Positions 43,620 to 51,704 of a stretch of 64,000 nt of DNA are shown in pieces (the first letter of the stretch is position 1; every line of letters starts with the position of its first letter). The position numbers were made by a program, and so were the translations under genes. The notes below the pieces were generated by a model. That model was given only the letters and a program-made list of their open reading frames with translations, ran no database searches and was not told where the DNA came from. Origin of the DNA: 40CM-4-69-5 sp036556905 (lineage in GTDB: Bacteria; Methylomirabilota; Methylomirabilia; Rokubacteriales; CSP1-6); NCBI GenBank assembly GCA_036556905.1, contig DATBIM010000102.1, forward strand, positions 62,001 to 126,000, written 5' to 3'.

Positions 43620-44105
43620 TCAAGGTCGCGAACCGCCCGCGTGCTGGATGGCCTCGAGGACCTCGGCCGGATGGGCGGCCGCGTCCCGGACACGCGGCCA
43701 GTGCTTGCGGACGATGCCATCGGGGCCGATCCAGACCGTGGACCGGATCACGCCTTTGGTCTTCTTGCCGTACAGCACCTTGTCGCCGTAGGCGCCCCAC
43801 GCTTGCATGACCCTTCGCTCGGGGTCGGTCAGGAGGGGAAAGGGCAGCTTGTACTTCGCCGCGAACTTCACGTGCGACGCCGGCGAGTCGGGGGAGACGC
43901 CGAGCACGACGACGCCCGCCCGCTGCAAGTCCGTGTGCAGGTCGCGGAAGCCGCAGGCCTCCTTGGTGCAGCCGGGCGTGTCGTCCCGGGGATAGAAGTA
44001 CACGACGACGTCCCGGCCTTTGAAATCGTCCAGGGACACGGGCTTGCCGGTCCCGTCGCTGAGGGTGAAGCTCGGCGCTTTGCGGCCTTCCGTGATCGCG
44101 GGCAT
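43620..44105 (-). CDS. bcp: Thioredoxin-dependent peroxiredoxin, BCP/PrxQ type
   Basis: A 161-residue peroxiredoxin. ATG 44105 opens MPAITEGRKAPSFTL. The active-site peptide PRDDTPGCTKEACGFRD has the peroxidatic Cys46 and the resolving Cys51 five residues on, the PrxQ two-Cys arrangement. The conserved Arg is in KGVIRSTVWIGPDG. It reduces hydroperoxides in the cytoplasm with thioredoxin. Located 20 bp before the oxidase subunit IIa gene and 16 bp after a Prx5-type gene, in one run on the minus strand. Confidence 0.92.
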   Translation of the reverse strand: MPAITEGRKAPSFTLSDGTGKPVSLDDFKGRDVVVYFYPRDDTPGCTKEACGFRDLHTDLQRAGVVVLGVSPDSPASHVKFAAKYKLPFPLLTDPERRVMQAWGAYGDKVLYGKKTKGVIRSTVWIGPDGIVRKHWPRVRDAAAHPAEVLEAIQHAGGSRP

Positions 44106-44121
44106 GGCTGGCCGTCCCGGC

Positions 44122-44625
44122 TCAGAGCTTCTGCAGCATCGTCTCCGCGCCGCTGACCTCGAACTTGCCCGGCTGCTCCACGTTGAGGGCCTTGACAACC
44201 CCGTCGTCCACGAGCATCGAGTAGCGCTGCGAGCGCACGCCCATGCCGCGCGCGGTGAGGTCCATCTCCAGGCCCAGCGCCTTCGTGTAGGTGGCGCTGC
44301 CGTCGGCCATCATCCGGACCTTGCCGCCGCACTTCTGGTCCTTGCCCCAGGCCCCCATCACGAAGGCGTCGTTCACCGCGATGCACCAGACCTCGTCGAC
44401 GCCCTTGGCCTTGAGCTTGTCGAAGTTCTGCACGTAGCTGGGCACGTGCTTGGCCGAGCACGTGGGCGTGAAGGCCCCGGGCACGGCGAAGATGGCAATC
44501 CGCTTGCCCTTGGCCTGCTCGCTCACCGTGAAGTTGTTGGGGCCGATGGTGCAGCCCGGCCGCTCCGTGTCGATCAGCTCGGTCAGCGTTCCGTCGGGGA
44601 GTCGGTCACCTACCTTGATCGCCAT
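44122..44625 (-). CDS. Peroxiredoxin, Prx5 type
   Basis: A 167-residue peroxiredoxin with the peroxidatic Cys56 in VPGAFTPTCSAKHVPSY, diagnostic of the Prx5 (AhpC/TSA, redoxin) class that uses glutathione or glutaredoxin. Additional cysteines at residue 25 and in KDQKCGG might act as resolving residues. The ribosome site CTAGGAGG lies 6 bases before ATG 44625. First gene of the oxygen-handling run 44625 to 40104. Divergent from vapBC. Confidence 0.92.
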   Translation of the reverse strand: MAIKVGDRLPDGTLTELIDTERPGCTIGPNNFTVSEQAKGKRIAIFAVPGAFTPTCSAKHVPSYVQNFDKLKAKGVDEVWCIAVNDAFVMGAWGKDQKCGGKVRMMADGSATYTKALGLEMDLTARGMGVRSQRYSMLVDDGVVKALNVEQPGKFEVSGAETMLQKL

Positions 44626-44713
44626 CAGATCCTCCTAGGGGGCGGTGGTGGTGGCCGCGAGTATACAGGAAGCCGGGTGTCATCGCAGCCGGACCCAGCG
44701 GGGAGGTGGCGCC

Positions 44714-44750
44714 TTGACTTACAAAACTGCTATCGATACCATCTCGGTAA
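44714..44750 (+). promoter_or_regulatory. Sigma-70-type promoter and possible operator of vapBC
   Basis: TTGACT (44714-44719) and TACCAT (44737-44742) are spaced by exactly 17 bp, matching the sigma-70 consensus at 9 of 12 or so positions. The spacer is AT-rich against a GC-rich background. The -10 overlaps a perfect TATCGATA palindrome (44731-44738), and CTTAC/GTAAG arms lie at 44718-44722 and 44746-44750. The toxin-antitoxin complex may bind here, as VapBC pairs usually autorepress. Transcription would start only a few bases before ATG 44755. Confidence 0.55.
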
Positions 44751-44754
44751 GCCA

Positions 44755-44964
44755 ATGGAGTCGGTGACCCTATCGACCAAGTTCCAACTGGTCGTGCCGC
44801 GGGGCGCGCGCGAGCGTCTCCGCCTCCGGCCGGGGATGCGGATCACCGTTCTCGACAAGGGAGGCGTCATCTTTCTCGTACCGGAACGCCCCCTGCGCGC
44901 GTATCGCGGTATCGCCCGGGGCGTGAGCGTCAAGGGCCTGCGCGAGAAGAAGGACCGGTTCTGA
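44755..44964 (+). CDS. vapB: VapB-type antitoxin (AbrB/SpoVT fold)
   Basis: A 69-residue AbrB-like protein. It opens MESVTLSTKFQLVVPRGARERLRLRPGM, the swapped-hairpin AbrB motif (STK.Q...P...R..L...G). The basic C-terminus GVSVKGLREKKDRF is the likely toxin-binding tail. It precedes and overlaps a PIN-domain gene. Sits between the divergent oxygen-handling operon and the hydrolase gene. Function as antitoxin is inferred from fold and pairing. Confidence 0.9.
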   Translation: MESVTLSTKFQLVVPRGARERLRLRPGMRITVLDKGGVIFLVPERPLRAYRGIARGVSVKGLREKKDRF

Positions 44965-45329
44965 TCCTCGTCGATTCCAGCGGCTGGATCGAGTATCTGG
45001 CCAACCGGCCTCGGGCAGACCGCTTCGCGACGTACATCGAGGGGCGCGACCCGCTGCTCGTCTCCGTGATCGCGATCTATGAGGTGTACAAAGTGATCCG
45101 TCGGGAGTTGAGCGAGGAGCGGGCGGTGGAAGCCGTCTCGGCGCTCCGCCGGGCGACCATCGCGCCGGTGGACGAGCCTCTGGCGCTCGAGGCCGCCGAC
45201 CTGTCCCTTGCCCACGGCCTGGCCATGGCCGACTCGCTCGTGTATGCGACCGCCCGCCGGTTCTCGGCGACCCTCGTCACCGGCGACACCGACTTCACGG
45301 GACTCCCCGATACGATCGTGGTCCGCTGA
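44961..45329 (+). CDS. vapC: VapC-type PIN-domain toxin, apparent CTG start
   Basis: A 122-residue PIN-domain ribonuclease. The conserved beginning ILVDSSGWIEYLA is preceded by CTG at 44961-44963; no ATG, GTG or TTG gives this start, and the first usual start (GTG 45066) would remove the first catalytic Asp. CTG overlaps the vapB stop (CTGA), copying the usual ATGA overlap. Catalytic acids are Asp5, Glu41 (IYEVYK), Asp91 (MADSLVYA) and Asp109/111 (TGDTDF), all present. VapC toxins cut tRNA or rRNA. A rare start would lower toxin yield relative to antitoxin. Confidence 0.87.
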   Translation: MILVDSSGWIEYLANRPRADRFATYIEGRDPLLVSVIAIYEVYKVIRRELSEERAVEAVSALRRATIAPVDEPLALEAADLSLAHGLAMADSLVYATARRFSATLVTGDTDFTGLPDTIVVR

Positions 45330-45374
45330 CGGAGTACGCGCGGCGCGCCGGTCCGTTGGTTCGGCCGATCGCTG

Positions 45375-46238
45375 ATGGACACCGCGCGCACCTTCGTGAC
45401 CCCCGATGGCGTGACGCTGGCCTACCGCCTGTGGCGGCCGGGGTCGCCGCGCCGCACCGTCGTCCTGGTGCACGGGCTGGCCAGCAACCACACCCGTTGG
45501 GCCGAGTTTGTGGCGACGACACGGCTTCGCGAGTCGTGGGATCTCCTCCGCCCCGACCTGCGCGGCTTCGGAGCCTCGCTCGATCGAGGCCGGGTGGGGC
45601 TGGACGAGTGGTGCCGCGATCTGCGGGCGCTCCTGGTCACCGAGGCGGCACCACCGGCCGTGCTCGTCGGGCACTGCCTGGGGGCCAACGTCGTGTTGCA
45701 CTTCGCGGCCGGCTCCCCGACGGCGACCCGGAGCCTGGTGCTGATCGAGCCGATGTTTCGCCAGGCCCTCACCGGCGCCCTGCGCCTGGCCGCGCGGCTT
45801 CGCCTGGCTGGAGCCACGCTGGCGGCCCTGGCGCGCGGCCTCAACCGGCTGGGCATTCACCGCCGGCGCCTGCCCACGCTCGATCTCGAGCAACTCGATC
45901 GCGAGGCCCGGGCGGCCGTGGCCGTCGCCGGCCCCGAGGCCTTTCCCGAGGCGCGCTTCGGCTCGGCGCTGGAGGATCTCAAGGTGACGCCGACGGCGGT
46001 GTACCTGGCCGGCTTGCAGGCGGTGACGAGTCCGCTGCCCGACCTTCGTGCGATCCCCGTGCCGGCCCTGGCGCTGCTCTCGCGCGGCGGCCGCTTCGGC
46101 GATCCCGACCTGACGGCCCGGTTGCTGGCCGCGCTTCCCCGGGGCGAGGTCGAGATGCTCGAAGCGCGCCACTGGATCCCCACCGAGAGCCCGACGGACA
46201 TGCGCCGGGCGATCGAGGAATGGTGCGAGCGTGCTTGA
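45375..46238 (+). CDS. Alpha/beta hydrolase with a cysteine at the nucleophile elbow
   Basis: A 287-residue alpha/beta-hydrolase: oxyanion motif LVHGLASNHTRW, conserved RPDLRGFGAS, elbow GHCLG with Cys101 in the place of the usual Ser, then acid and base regions (VPALALLSRGGRFG and EARHWIPTESP with a final His). Dienelactone hydrolase is a known relative with a Cys nucleophile, but this protein is not otherwise similar to it. Start ATG 45375 is near the expected first strand. Followed 31 bp later by an oxygenase gene; both may act on one compound. Confidence 0.85.
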   Translation: MDTARTFVTPDGVTLAYRLWRPGSPRRTVVLVHGLASNHTRWAEFVATTRLRESWDLLRPDLRGFGASLDRGRVGLDEWCRDLRALLVTEAAPPAVLVGHCLGANVVLHFAAGSPTATRSLVLIEPMFRQALTGALRLAARLRLAGATLAALARGLNRLGIHRRRLPTLDLEQLDREARAAVAVAGPEAFPEARFGSALEDLKVTPTAVYLAGLQAVTSPLPDLRAIPVPALALLSRGGRFGDPDLTARLLAALPRGEVEMLEARHWIPTESPTDMRRAIEEWCERA

Positions 46239-46269
46239 CAGGCGGCGGGGAAGCGACGATGCTCCTCGC

Positions 46270-47307
46270 GTGAACATCTTCAAAGCCCAGGCCGTCAAGG
46301 ATCCCGCTGAGGTGGCCAGGGCAATTCCCGTCATCGACGTCGCGCCGGCCTTCGCGGGTCTCCCTGGCGGACTGGAGGCAGTCGCCGTCGAGGTCCGGGC
46401 TGCCTGCGAGCGCATCGGCTTCTTCTACCTCGCCGGCCACGGCGTGCCCGCTGCGGTGGTCGAGGCCGCCTTCGCCGCGGCCCGGGAGTTCCACGCGCTC
46501 CCGCTGGACGAGAAGATGCGGCTGCAGCTCAACGAGAACAACATCGGCTACCTGCCGGTGAACCAGAGCATGCAGCGGCATTCGACCGTGCACCGGGCGA
46601 CGCGGCCGAACTACAACGAGAGCTTCTTCATCAGCCACGATCGGGGCGCCGCGCATCCGGACGTCCTGGCCGCCACCCCGCTGCGCGGCCAAAACCAGTG
46701 GCCCCCGGGCCACGCCGGCATGCGGAGCGCGATGCTCCGGTACTTCAAGACGCTGGAGGCGCTGGGCGAGCGGATGCTGCCGCTGCTGGCCCGCGCGCTC
46801 GACCTGCCGGCGGGCTACTTCGCCCCGTTCTTCGCCAACGAGGCCCACATCAACCTGCGCTTCCTGCACTATCCGCCCCAGGAGATCGACGACGACGAGC
46901 AGTTCGGCCAGGGGCCCCACACCGACAACTCGTTCATCACGATCCTGGCCCGGGAGGGCGGTCCCGGGCTCGCCGTGCGACTGCCCAGCGGCGAGTGGCT
47001 GGCCCCGCCGGTCATCCCGGGGACGTTCCTCGTCAATCTCGGCAACGTCATGAAGCGGTGGTCGAACGACCGGTTCCTGTCCACGCCCCACGGCGTGGTC
47101 AACGACTCGGGGCGGGATCGCTACTCGGTGGCCTTCTTCTACAGCCCCAACCCCGCCTCCGAGATCGCGTGCCTGCCGACCTGCGTTAGCGCCGACAAGC
47201 CCCCGCGGTATTCCCCGGCGGTGTACCGCGATCTTGTGCTGGAGTTCTACAGCGCCAACTATTTCCACCAGAAGGGTTATCCGCAGAGCTCCCTCCCCGC
47301 GCGCTGA
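46270..47307 (+). CDS. Isopenicillin-N-synthase-like 2OG/Fe(II) oxygenase
   Basis: A 345-residue non-haem iron oxygenase. The N-terminal DIOX_N block is IPVIDVAPAF ... CERIGFFYLAGHGVP. Iron ligands His217 and Asp219 (HTDNSF) and His274 (STPHGVV) are present, as is the 2-oxoglutarate-type pair in RYSVAFF. Homologues hydroxylate or cyclise small molecules. GTG 46270 was chosen as the first start after the hydrolase; a TTG at 46231 would add 13 residues. Substrate unknown. Confidence 0.88.
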   Translation: MNIFKAQAVKDPAEVARAIPVIDVAPAFAGLPGGLEAVAVEVRAACERIGFFYLAGHGVPAAVVEAAFAAAREFHALPLDEKMRLQLNENNIGYLPVNQSMQRHSTVHRATRPNYNESFFISHDRGAAHPDVLAATPLRGQNQWPPGHAGMRSAMLRYFKTLEALGERMLPLLARALDLPAGYFAPFFANEAHINLRFLHYPPQEIDDDEQFGQGPHTDNSFITILAREGGPGLAVRLPSGEWLAPPVIPGTFLVNLGNVMKRWSNDRFLSTPHGVVNDSGRDRYSVAFFYSPNPASEIACLPTCVSADKPPRYSPAVYRDLVLEFYSANYFHQKGYPQSSLPAR

Positions 47308-47321
47308 GCCTCCCGGCTGGG

Positions 47322-49670
47322 ATGACGGACCCCACACTGCGATTCGGAAGCGATCGCGGCGCACCGCGCAGCGAGGACGAGCCGCTGGTCACCGGACGCG
47401 GACGGTTCACCGATGACATCAAGGTGCCTGGCCAGGCCTACGCTGTGTTCGTGCGCTCCCCGGCTGGCCATGCCGACATCCGGCGCCTCGATGTCTCGGC
47501 CGCGGAGGCCCGGCCTGGCGTGCTCGGGGTGTTCACGGGACGCGATCTGGTGGCCGCGGGGCTGGGCGGCATCCCTCCGGCGGTGGCGTTCCCGGGGCGG
47601 GACGGCAGGCCGATGTTTGCGGCGCCCATGCCGCCGCTGGCGGTCGGCCGCGTCCGTTACGTCGGCGAGCCGATCGCCGTCGTCGTGGCGGAGACGGTCG
47701 GGCAGGCCCAGGACGCGGCGGCGGTGGTCGTCGTCGAGCTTGACGAGCTGCCCGCGGCCTCCGATGTCGAGCGCGCCATGGCCCCGACGGCGCCGGCGAT
47801 CTGGCCCGAGGCTCCGGGCAACGTCGCCCTGGACTGGACCGACGGCGACGGCGCGGCGGTGGACGCCGCATTCGCGCGGGCCGCCCACGTTGAGCGCCTC
47901 CGCCTGCTCGACACCCGCCTGGCGCCCTCGGCCCTGGAGCCGCGGGCCGCGATCGGACAGTGGGACGCCGGGACGCAGCGCTACACCCTCATCGCCGGGA
48001 CCCAGGGAGTGGCGGTGGTGCGCCGCCTGCTGGCCGAGGGCGTGTTCCGGGTGCCGGCCCCGCAGATCCGGGTCCTCACCTACGACGTCGGCGGTGGCTT
48101 CGGGATGAAGGTGCAGCCGTATCCGGAGTACGCGGTAGTGCTCTACGCGGCCCGTCGGCTGGGGCGGCCGGTGAAGTGGGTCGCCAGCCGGCTCGAGAGC
48201 TTTCTCGCCGACACCCACGGCCGTGACGGGGTGCTGGAGGGGGAGCTGGCGCTGGACGGGCAGGGCCGATTCCTGGCCTTCCGTGTGCGCACGTTCGTCG
48301 GCATCGGCGCCTACGTCTCGACGTTCGCGGCCGTCTTCGCCACGAACAACACGAAAAATTGTCTGTCGAGCGTGTACGTGATCCCAGCTTTGAAAATCGA
48401 CGTGAAGATGGTGCTCACCAATGCCGCCCCCCTGGGGCCCTATCGGGGCGCCGGGCGTCCCGAGGCCATCTACCTGCTCGAGCGTCTCATCGACGCCGCG
48501 GCCCGGGCCCTGGGCCTCGACCGGGTGGAGCTTCGCCGCCGGAATGTGATTCCTCCGTCGGCCATGCCCTACCGGGCGCCGAACGCGCAGGTCTACGACA
48601 GCGGGGAGTTCGAGACGGTGATGGACACGGCGCTGGCCCTGGCCGACTGGAAGGGATTCCCGGGGCGCCGCGCGGCGTCCGAGCGGGCGGGACGGCTGCG
48701 GGGCATCGGCCTGGGCTGCTTCCTCGAGGTGGCCGGGGGCATTCTCGACGAGACGGTGGACCTGCGCTTCGCCGAGGACGGGACGGTGACGCTGCGCACC
48801 GGGGTGCAGGCCATCGGGCAGGGACACCTGTCGACGCTGCCGCTGGTCATCGCCCGGCGGCTGGGCGTCGACGTGCGCGCGGTGAAGCTCGTCCAGGGCG
48901 ACAGCGACGAGGTCCCGGTGGGCACGCCCAGCGTGGCTTCGCGGTCGATGATGATGGCCGGCAGCGCCGCCCAACTCGCCTGCGACGAGGCCATCGACAA
49001 GGGCCGCCGGCTGGCCGCGCACGTGCTGGAGGCTGCCGTCTTCGACATCGAGTTCGTGGATGGCCGCTTCCGGGTGACGGGGACGGATCGCGGGATCGGG
49101 ATCCTCGAGCTGGCCAGCCAGGCCCGGGCGCTGGCAGGAACGGGGGACGGGCTCGCCGACGGGCTGGATAGCACCGCCAAGTTCGTGTCACCCCAGATGA
49201 GCTTTCCCAACGGTTGTCACGTCTGCGAGGTCGAGATCGATCCCGATACGGGTGGGGTGAGCGTCGTCGCGTATGCCGCCGTGGACGATGTCGGCACCAT
49301 CGTGCACGAGACCATCGTGGAGGGCCAGATCCACGGCGGGGTGGCCCAGGGCCTGGGTCAGGTGCTCGGCGAGCACGTGGTCTATGACGAGGCAGGCCAG
49401 CTGTTGACCGGCTCATTCATGGACTACATGATCCCGCGGGCCGACGACCTCGCCGAGATGCGGGTCGGCCACCACGGCGTGATCTGCACCACGAACCCCC
49501 TGGGCGTGAAGGGAGCCGGCGAATCGGGAGTCGCGGGGTCACTGCCCTCCGCGATGAATGCGATCCTGGACGCGCTGGCCAGCCGGGGTGTGCGCCATCT
49601 CGATCTGCCGATGACGCCGGCCCGCGTGTGGGCGGCGCTGGACCGGGCCAGGCCCGGTGGGGTAGCATGA
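47322..49670 (+). CDS. Molybdopterin-binding subunit, xanthine dehydrogenase/CoxL family
   Basis: A 782-residue molybdenum hydroxylase large subunit. It starts with the a/b hammerhead (GRFTDDIKVPGQAYAVFVRSP), has TYDVGGGFGMKVQ for molybdopterin contact, the loop GPYRGAGRPEA (not the CSFR loop of true CO dehydrogenase) and the catalytic Glu734 in GVKGAGESG. Such subunits need a FAD-binding medium and a 2Fe-2S small subunit, neither of which is encoded in the flanks here. Its stop overlaps the start of the following lipoprotein (ATGA). Likely oxidises an aldehyde or N-heterocycle. Confidence 0.9.
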   Translation: MTDPTLRFGSDRGAPRSEDEPLVTGRGRFTDDIKVPGQAYAVFVRSPAGHADIRRLDVSAAEARPGVLGVFTGRDLVAAGLGGIPPAVAFPGRDGRPMFAAPMPPLAVGRVRYVGEPIAVVVAETVGQAQDAAAVVVVELDELPAASDVERAMAPTAPAIWPEAPGNVALDWTDGDGAAVDAAFARAAHVERLRLLDTRLAPSALEPRAAIGQWDAGTQRYTLIAGTQGVAVVRRLLAEGVFRVPAPQIRVLTYDVGGGFGMKVQPYPEYAVVLYAARRLGRPVKWVASRLESFLADTHGRDGVLEGELALDGQGRFLAFRVRTFVGIGAYVSTFAAVFATNNTKNCLSSVYVIPALKIDVKMVLTNAAPLGPYRGAGRPEAIYLLERLIDAAARALGLDRVELRRRNVIPPSAMPYRAPNAQVYDSGEFETVMDTALALADWKGFPGRRAASERAGRLRGIGLGCFLEVAGGILDETVDLRFAEDGTVTLRTGVQAIGQGHLSTLPLVIARRLGVDVRAVKLVQGDSDEVPVGTPSVASRSMMMAGSAAQLACDEAIDKGRRLAAHVLEAAVFDIEFVDGRFRVTGTDRGIGILELASQARALAGTGDGLADGLDSTAKFVSPQMSFPNGCHVCEVEIDPDTGGVSVVAYAAVDDVGTIVHETIVEGQIHGGVAQGLGQVLGEHVVYDEAGQLLTGSFMDYMIPRADDLAEMRVGHHGVICTTNPLGVKGAGESGVAGSLPSAMNAILDALASRGVRHLDLPMTPARVWAALDRARPGGVA

Positions 49671-50062
49671 GCGCCATGCGACTCTTCTTCTCCGCGCTCC
49701 TCGTCACCGCGCTGCTGGCCGGGTGCGCCAGCACGCCCCAGGCCCGAAGCGAGTTCGAAGATATTCCCGTTCCCCGAGGACTCGAGTACGTCGCGGATCG
49801 ATCCACCGTCATCGAGTCGCCGTCGGTCAAGGCGGCCAAAGTGGTCTATCGCGGGCGCCTGGAACCCGCGAGCCTGGCCACCGTGATGCGCACGATCCTG
49901 GAATCGAACGGCTGGCGTCACGTGGGCACGACGACGGCCGGGGGCAGCTCGGCGCAGATCTTCGACAAGGGTGACAGCTCGGTGCAGGTCCGCATCTGGG
50001 AAGAGTGGTGGTACACCTATCTGGAGTTGACCGGGGGCCGGGCCCTGCCCATTCAGCGCTGA
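49667..50062 (+). CDS. Small lipoprotein, function unknown
   Basis: A 131-residue lipoprotein, signal ending LLAGC. The mature part has SEFEDIPVPRGLEYVADRSTVIESPSV and a later MRTILESNGWRHVGTT, resembling the DUF4810/YajG-style small lipoproteins in size, but I cannot assign it. ATG 49667 overlaps the CoxL-like stop, and ATG 49676 is an alternative start. Overlaps the next SDR gene by one base. Confidence 0.75.
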   Translation: MSAMRLFFSALLVTALLAGCASTPQARSEFEDIPVPRGLEYVADRSTVIESPSVKAAKVVYRGRLEPASLATVMRTILESNGWRHVGTTTAGGSSAQIFDKGDSSVQVRIWEEWWYTYLELTGGRALPIQR

Positions 50063-50829
50063 TGCCGGCTCCGGGCCCGGCGCACCGCCCGCGGGCGTTC
50101 GTGACGGGCGCCTCCTACGGGATCGGGGGAGCAACCGCGCTGGCCCTGGCCCGCGAGGGGTTCGACGTGGCGGTGTCGGATCTGCGGGCCGAGGACCTCG
50201 ACAGCACCGTCAAGGCCATCACGGATGCCGGCGCGCGGGCAGTGGCAGTGGCCCTCGACGTGCGCTCGCTCGCCAGCATCGACAAGGCGATGACCCATGT
50301 CCTGGCCGCCTTCGGCGGCCTCGACGCGCTGGTCAACAACGCCGGCGTTCCCCTGACGCGCCCGGCCGTGGAGGTCAGCGAGGCCGAGTGGGACGAGGTC
50401 ATCGGGGTGAACCTGCGCGGCGCGTTCTTCGTCAGCCAGCAAATGGGCCGCCACCTGATCGACAGCAAGCGGCCGGGCAGCATCGTCAGCATCGCCTCCA
50501 CCCACGGGGTGATCGGCATCGCCGACCGGTCGATCTACGGGATCTCCAAGGCCGGCATCATCCAGATGACCCGCATGCTCGCCATCGAGTGGGCGGGACA
50601 GGGCATCCGCGTCAATGCCGTGGCGCCGGGCACGGTGGAGACCCCATCCCGGGCCGCCGTCTTCGCCGCCAATCCCCAGCGCCGCGAGCTCATGATGAAC
50701 CGGGTGCCGCTCAAGCGCTTCGGGACGGCCGAGGAGATGGCGGCGGCGGTCTGCTACCTGGCCAGTCCCGCCGCGGCGTACATCACCGGGCAGACCCTGC
50801 TCGTGGACGGCGGACTGACCGCCTACTGA
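50062..50829 (+). CDS. Short-chain dehydrogenase/reductase (SDR)
   Basis: A 255-residue classical SDR with cofactor motif TGASYGIGG, structural NNAG, catalytic Ser in VSIASTHG and YxxxK in SIYGISK. The C-terminal signature is AYITGQTLLVDGG. NAD(P)-dependent oxidoreductase of unknown substrate. ATG 50062 overlaps the preceding stop by one base. End of the run 45375-50829; the enzymes together (hydrolase, oxygenase, molybdenum hydroxylase, SDR) look like a degradation route. Confidence 0.93.
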   Translation: MPAPGPAHRPRAFVTGASYGIGGATALALAREGFDVAVSDLRAEDLDSTVKAITDAGARAVAVALDVRSLASIDKAMTHVLAAFGGLDALVNNAGVPLTRPAVEVSEAEWDEVIGVNLRGAFFVSQQMGRHLIDSKRPGSIVSIASTHGVIGIADRSIYGISKAGIIQMTRMLAIEWAGQGIRVNAVAPGTVETPSRAAVFAANPQRRELMMNRVPLKRFGTAEEMAAAVCYLASPAAAYITGQTLLVDGGLTAY

Positions 50830-50847
50830 TCGCAACCCGGCCGACCG

Positions 50848-51312
50848 TCACGCCATCGTGCGCAGGTGCTCGTCGAGGCGGTCGTAGCTCGCCGACCAGC
50901 CGTCTTTCATCCCCGTGCCCAGCGCAGCGTCGCGAGCCTGCCGCGACGGATAGAGGACCGTGCACGTCATCGTCGTCTTGCCGTCCACCTCGGTGAGCAT
51001 CAGCGTGTTGAGCGTGTCGGGCCACTCGCCGCCCCACGACTCGGTGGTGACGAGCCGCTCTCGGGGCACGATCTGACGGTACACGCCCCGCATCTCCATC
51101 TCGGTGTCAGATCTCCGCCAGGCGAAGTGCCACCCCCCGCCCGGGCGGAGGTCGATCTCACAGACGGGCATCGTCCAGCCGTCGGGACCGGTCATCCAAT
51201 GCGGCACATGCTTGGGGTTGGTCCAGGCCTCCCAGACGAGCCGGCGCGGCGCCTCGACCACCCGCGTCGCGATGAGCTCCCGATCCGATGGTGTCGTAAA
51301 GGTCGTGACCAT
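50848..51312 (-). CDS. SRPBCC (START/AHSA1-like) domain protein
   Basis: A 154-residue AHSA1-type protein: VEAPRRLVWEAWTNPKHVPHWM near residue 20, then CEIDLRPGGGWHFAWRR, and the C-terminal helix GMKDGWSASYDRLDEHL. ATG 51312 is preceded by GAGGAGAAGG. This family is often found with YCII proteins and extracytoplasmic-function sigma factors. The YCII gene is present 11 bp upstream; no sigma factor is seen here. Confidence 0.9.
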   Translation of the reverse strand: MVTTFTTPSDRELIATRVVEAPRRLVWEAWTNPKHVPHWMTGPDGWTMPVCEIDLRPGGGWHFAWRRSDTEMEMRGVYRQIVPRERLVTTESWGGEWPDTLNTLMLTEVDGKTTMTCTVLYPSRQARDAALGTGMKDGWSASYDRLDEHLRTMA

Positions 51313-51323
51313 GATCCTTCTCC

Positions 51324-51704
51324 TCACGGCGTCCGCGCATTGGCGCGGGCGGTGAGCTCCTCGTCCATCGTGCGGATCTCGAATGGCCCCCCCAGGCGCA
51401 CACCCGGATGCTTCGACATCAACTGGATCGCGTGATTCAGGTCCTGGGCCTCGAGGATCAGAATGCCGCCCAGTTGCTCCTTGGTCTCAGCGTAGGGACC
51501 GTCGGTCACGGATATCTTGCCGTTCCGCGCCCTGAGCGTGACCGCGCTCCGGGCGCTCTGGAGCGCCGCCCCACTGACGAAGTGGCCGTTCTTTTTCAGC
51601 ATGTCATCGTAGGCGAAGCACTCCTCGACCATCGCCTCCTGCTGGCCCTTGGACATCGTGTCCCACTTGTTTTCCTCGAGATATCCAAGACATACGTACT
51701 TCAT
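51324..51704 (-). CDS. YCII-related (DGPF-type) protein
   Basis: A 126-residue YCII-domain protein with the characteristic DGPYAETKEQLGG (DGPFxETKE) box and MKYVCLGYLEENKW at the start. These are small dimeric ferredoxin-like proteins usually next to ECF sigma factors or AHSA1 genes. First gene of a two-gene operon with the SRPBCC gene. The sigma factor normally expected upstream is not present; the flanking sequence 51705-52810 is degenerate. Confidence 0.92.
   Translation of the reverse strand: MKYVCLGYLEENKWDTMSKGQQEAMVEECFAYDDMLKKNGHFVSGAALQSARSAVTLRARNGKISVTDGPYAETKEQLGGILILEAQDLNHAIQLMSKHPGVRLGGPFEIRTMDEELTARANARTP

Noticed and set aside
44774..44794. Inverted repeat CGACCA...TGGTCG in vapB as another copy of the GAC[CG]AAGGTC motif
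   Set aside because: It lies inside the coding region, the core differs (GACCAAGTTC), and the codons encode the conserved AbrB start. It could still be part of the VapBC operator but is not counted with the four intergenic sites.
47322..49670. True carbon monoxide dehydrogenase large subunit (CoxL form I)
   Set aside because: The active-site loop reads GPYRGAGR and lacks the Cys-containing loop of form I CoxL, and the medium and small subunits are missing nearby.
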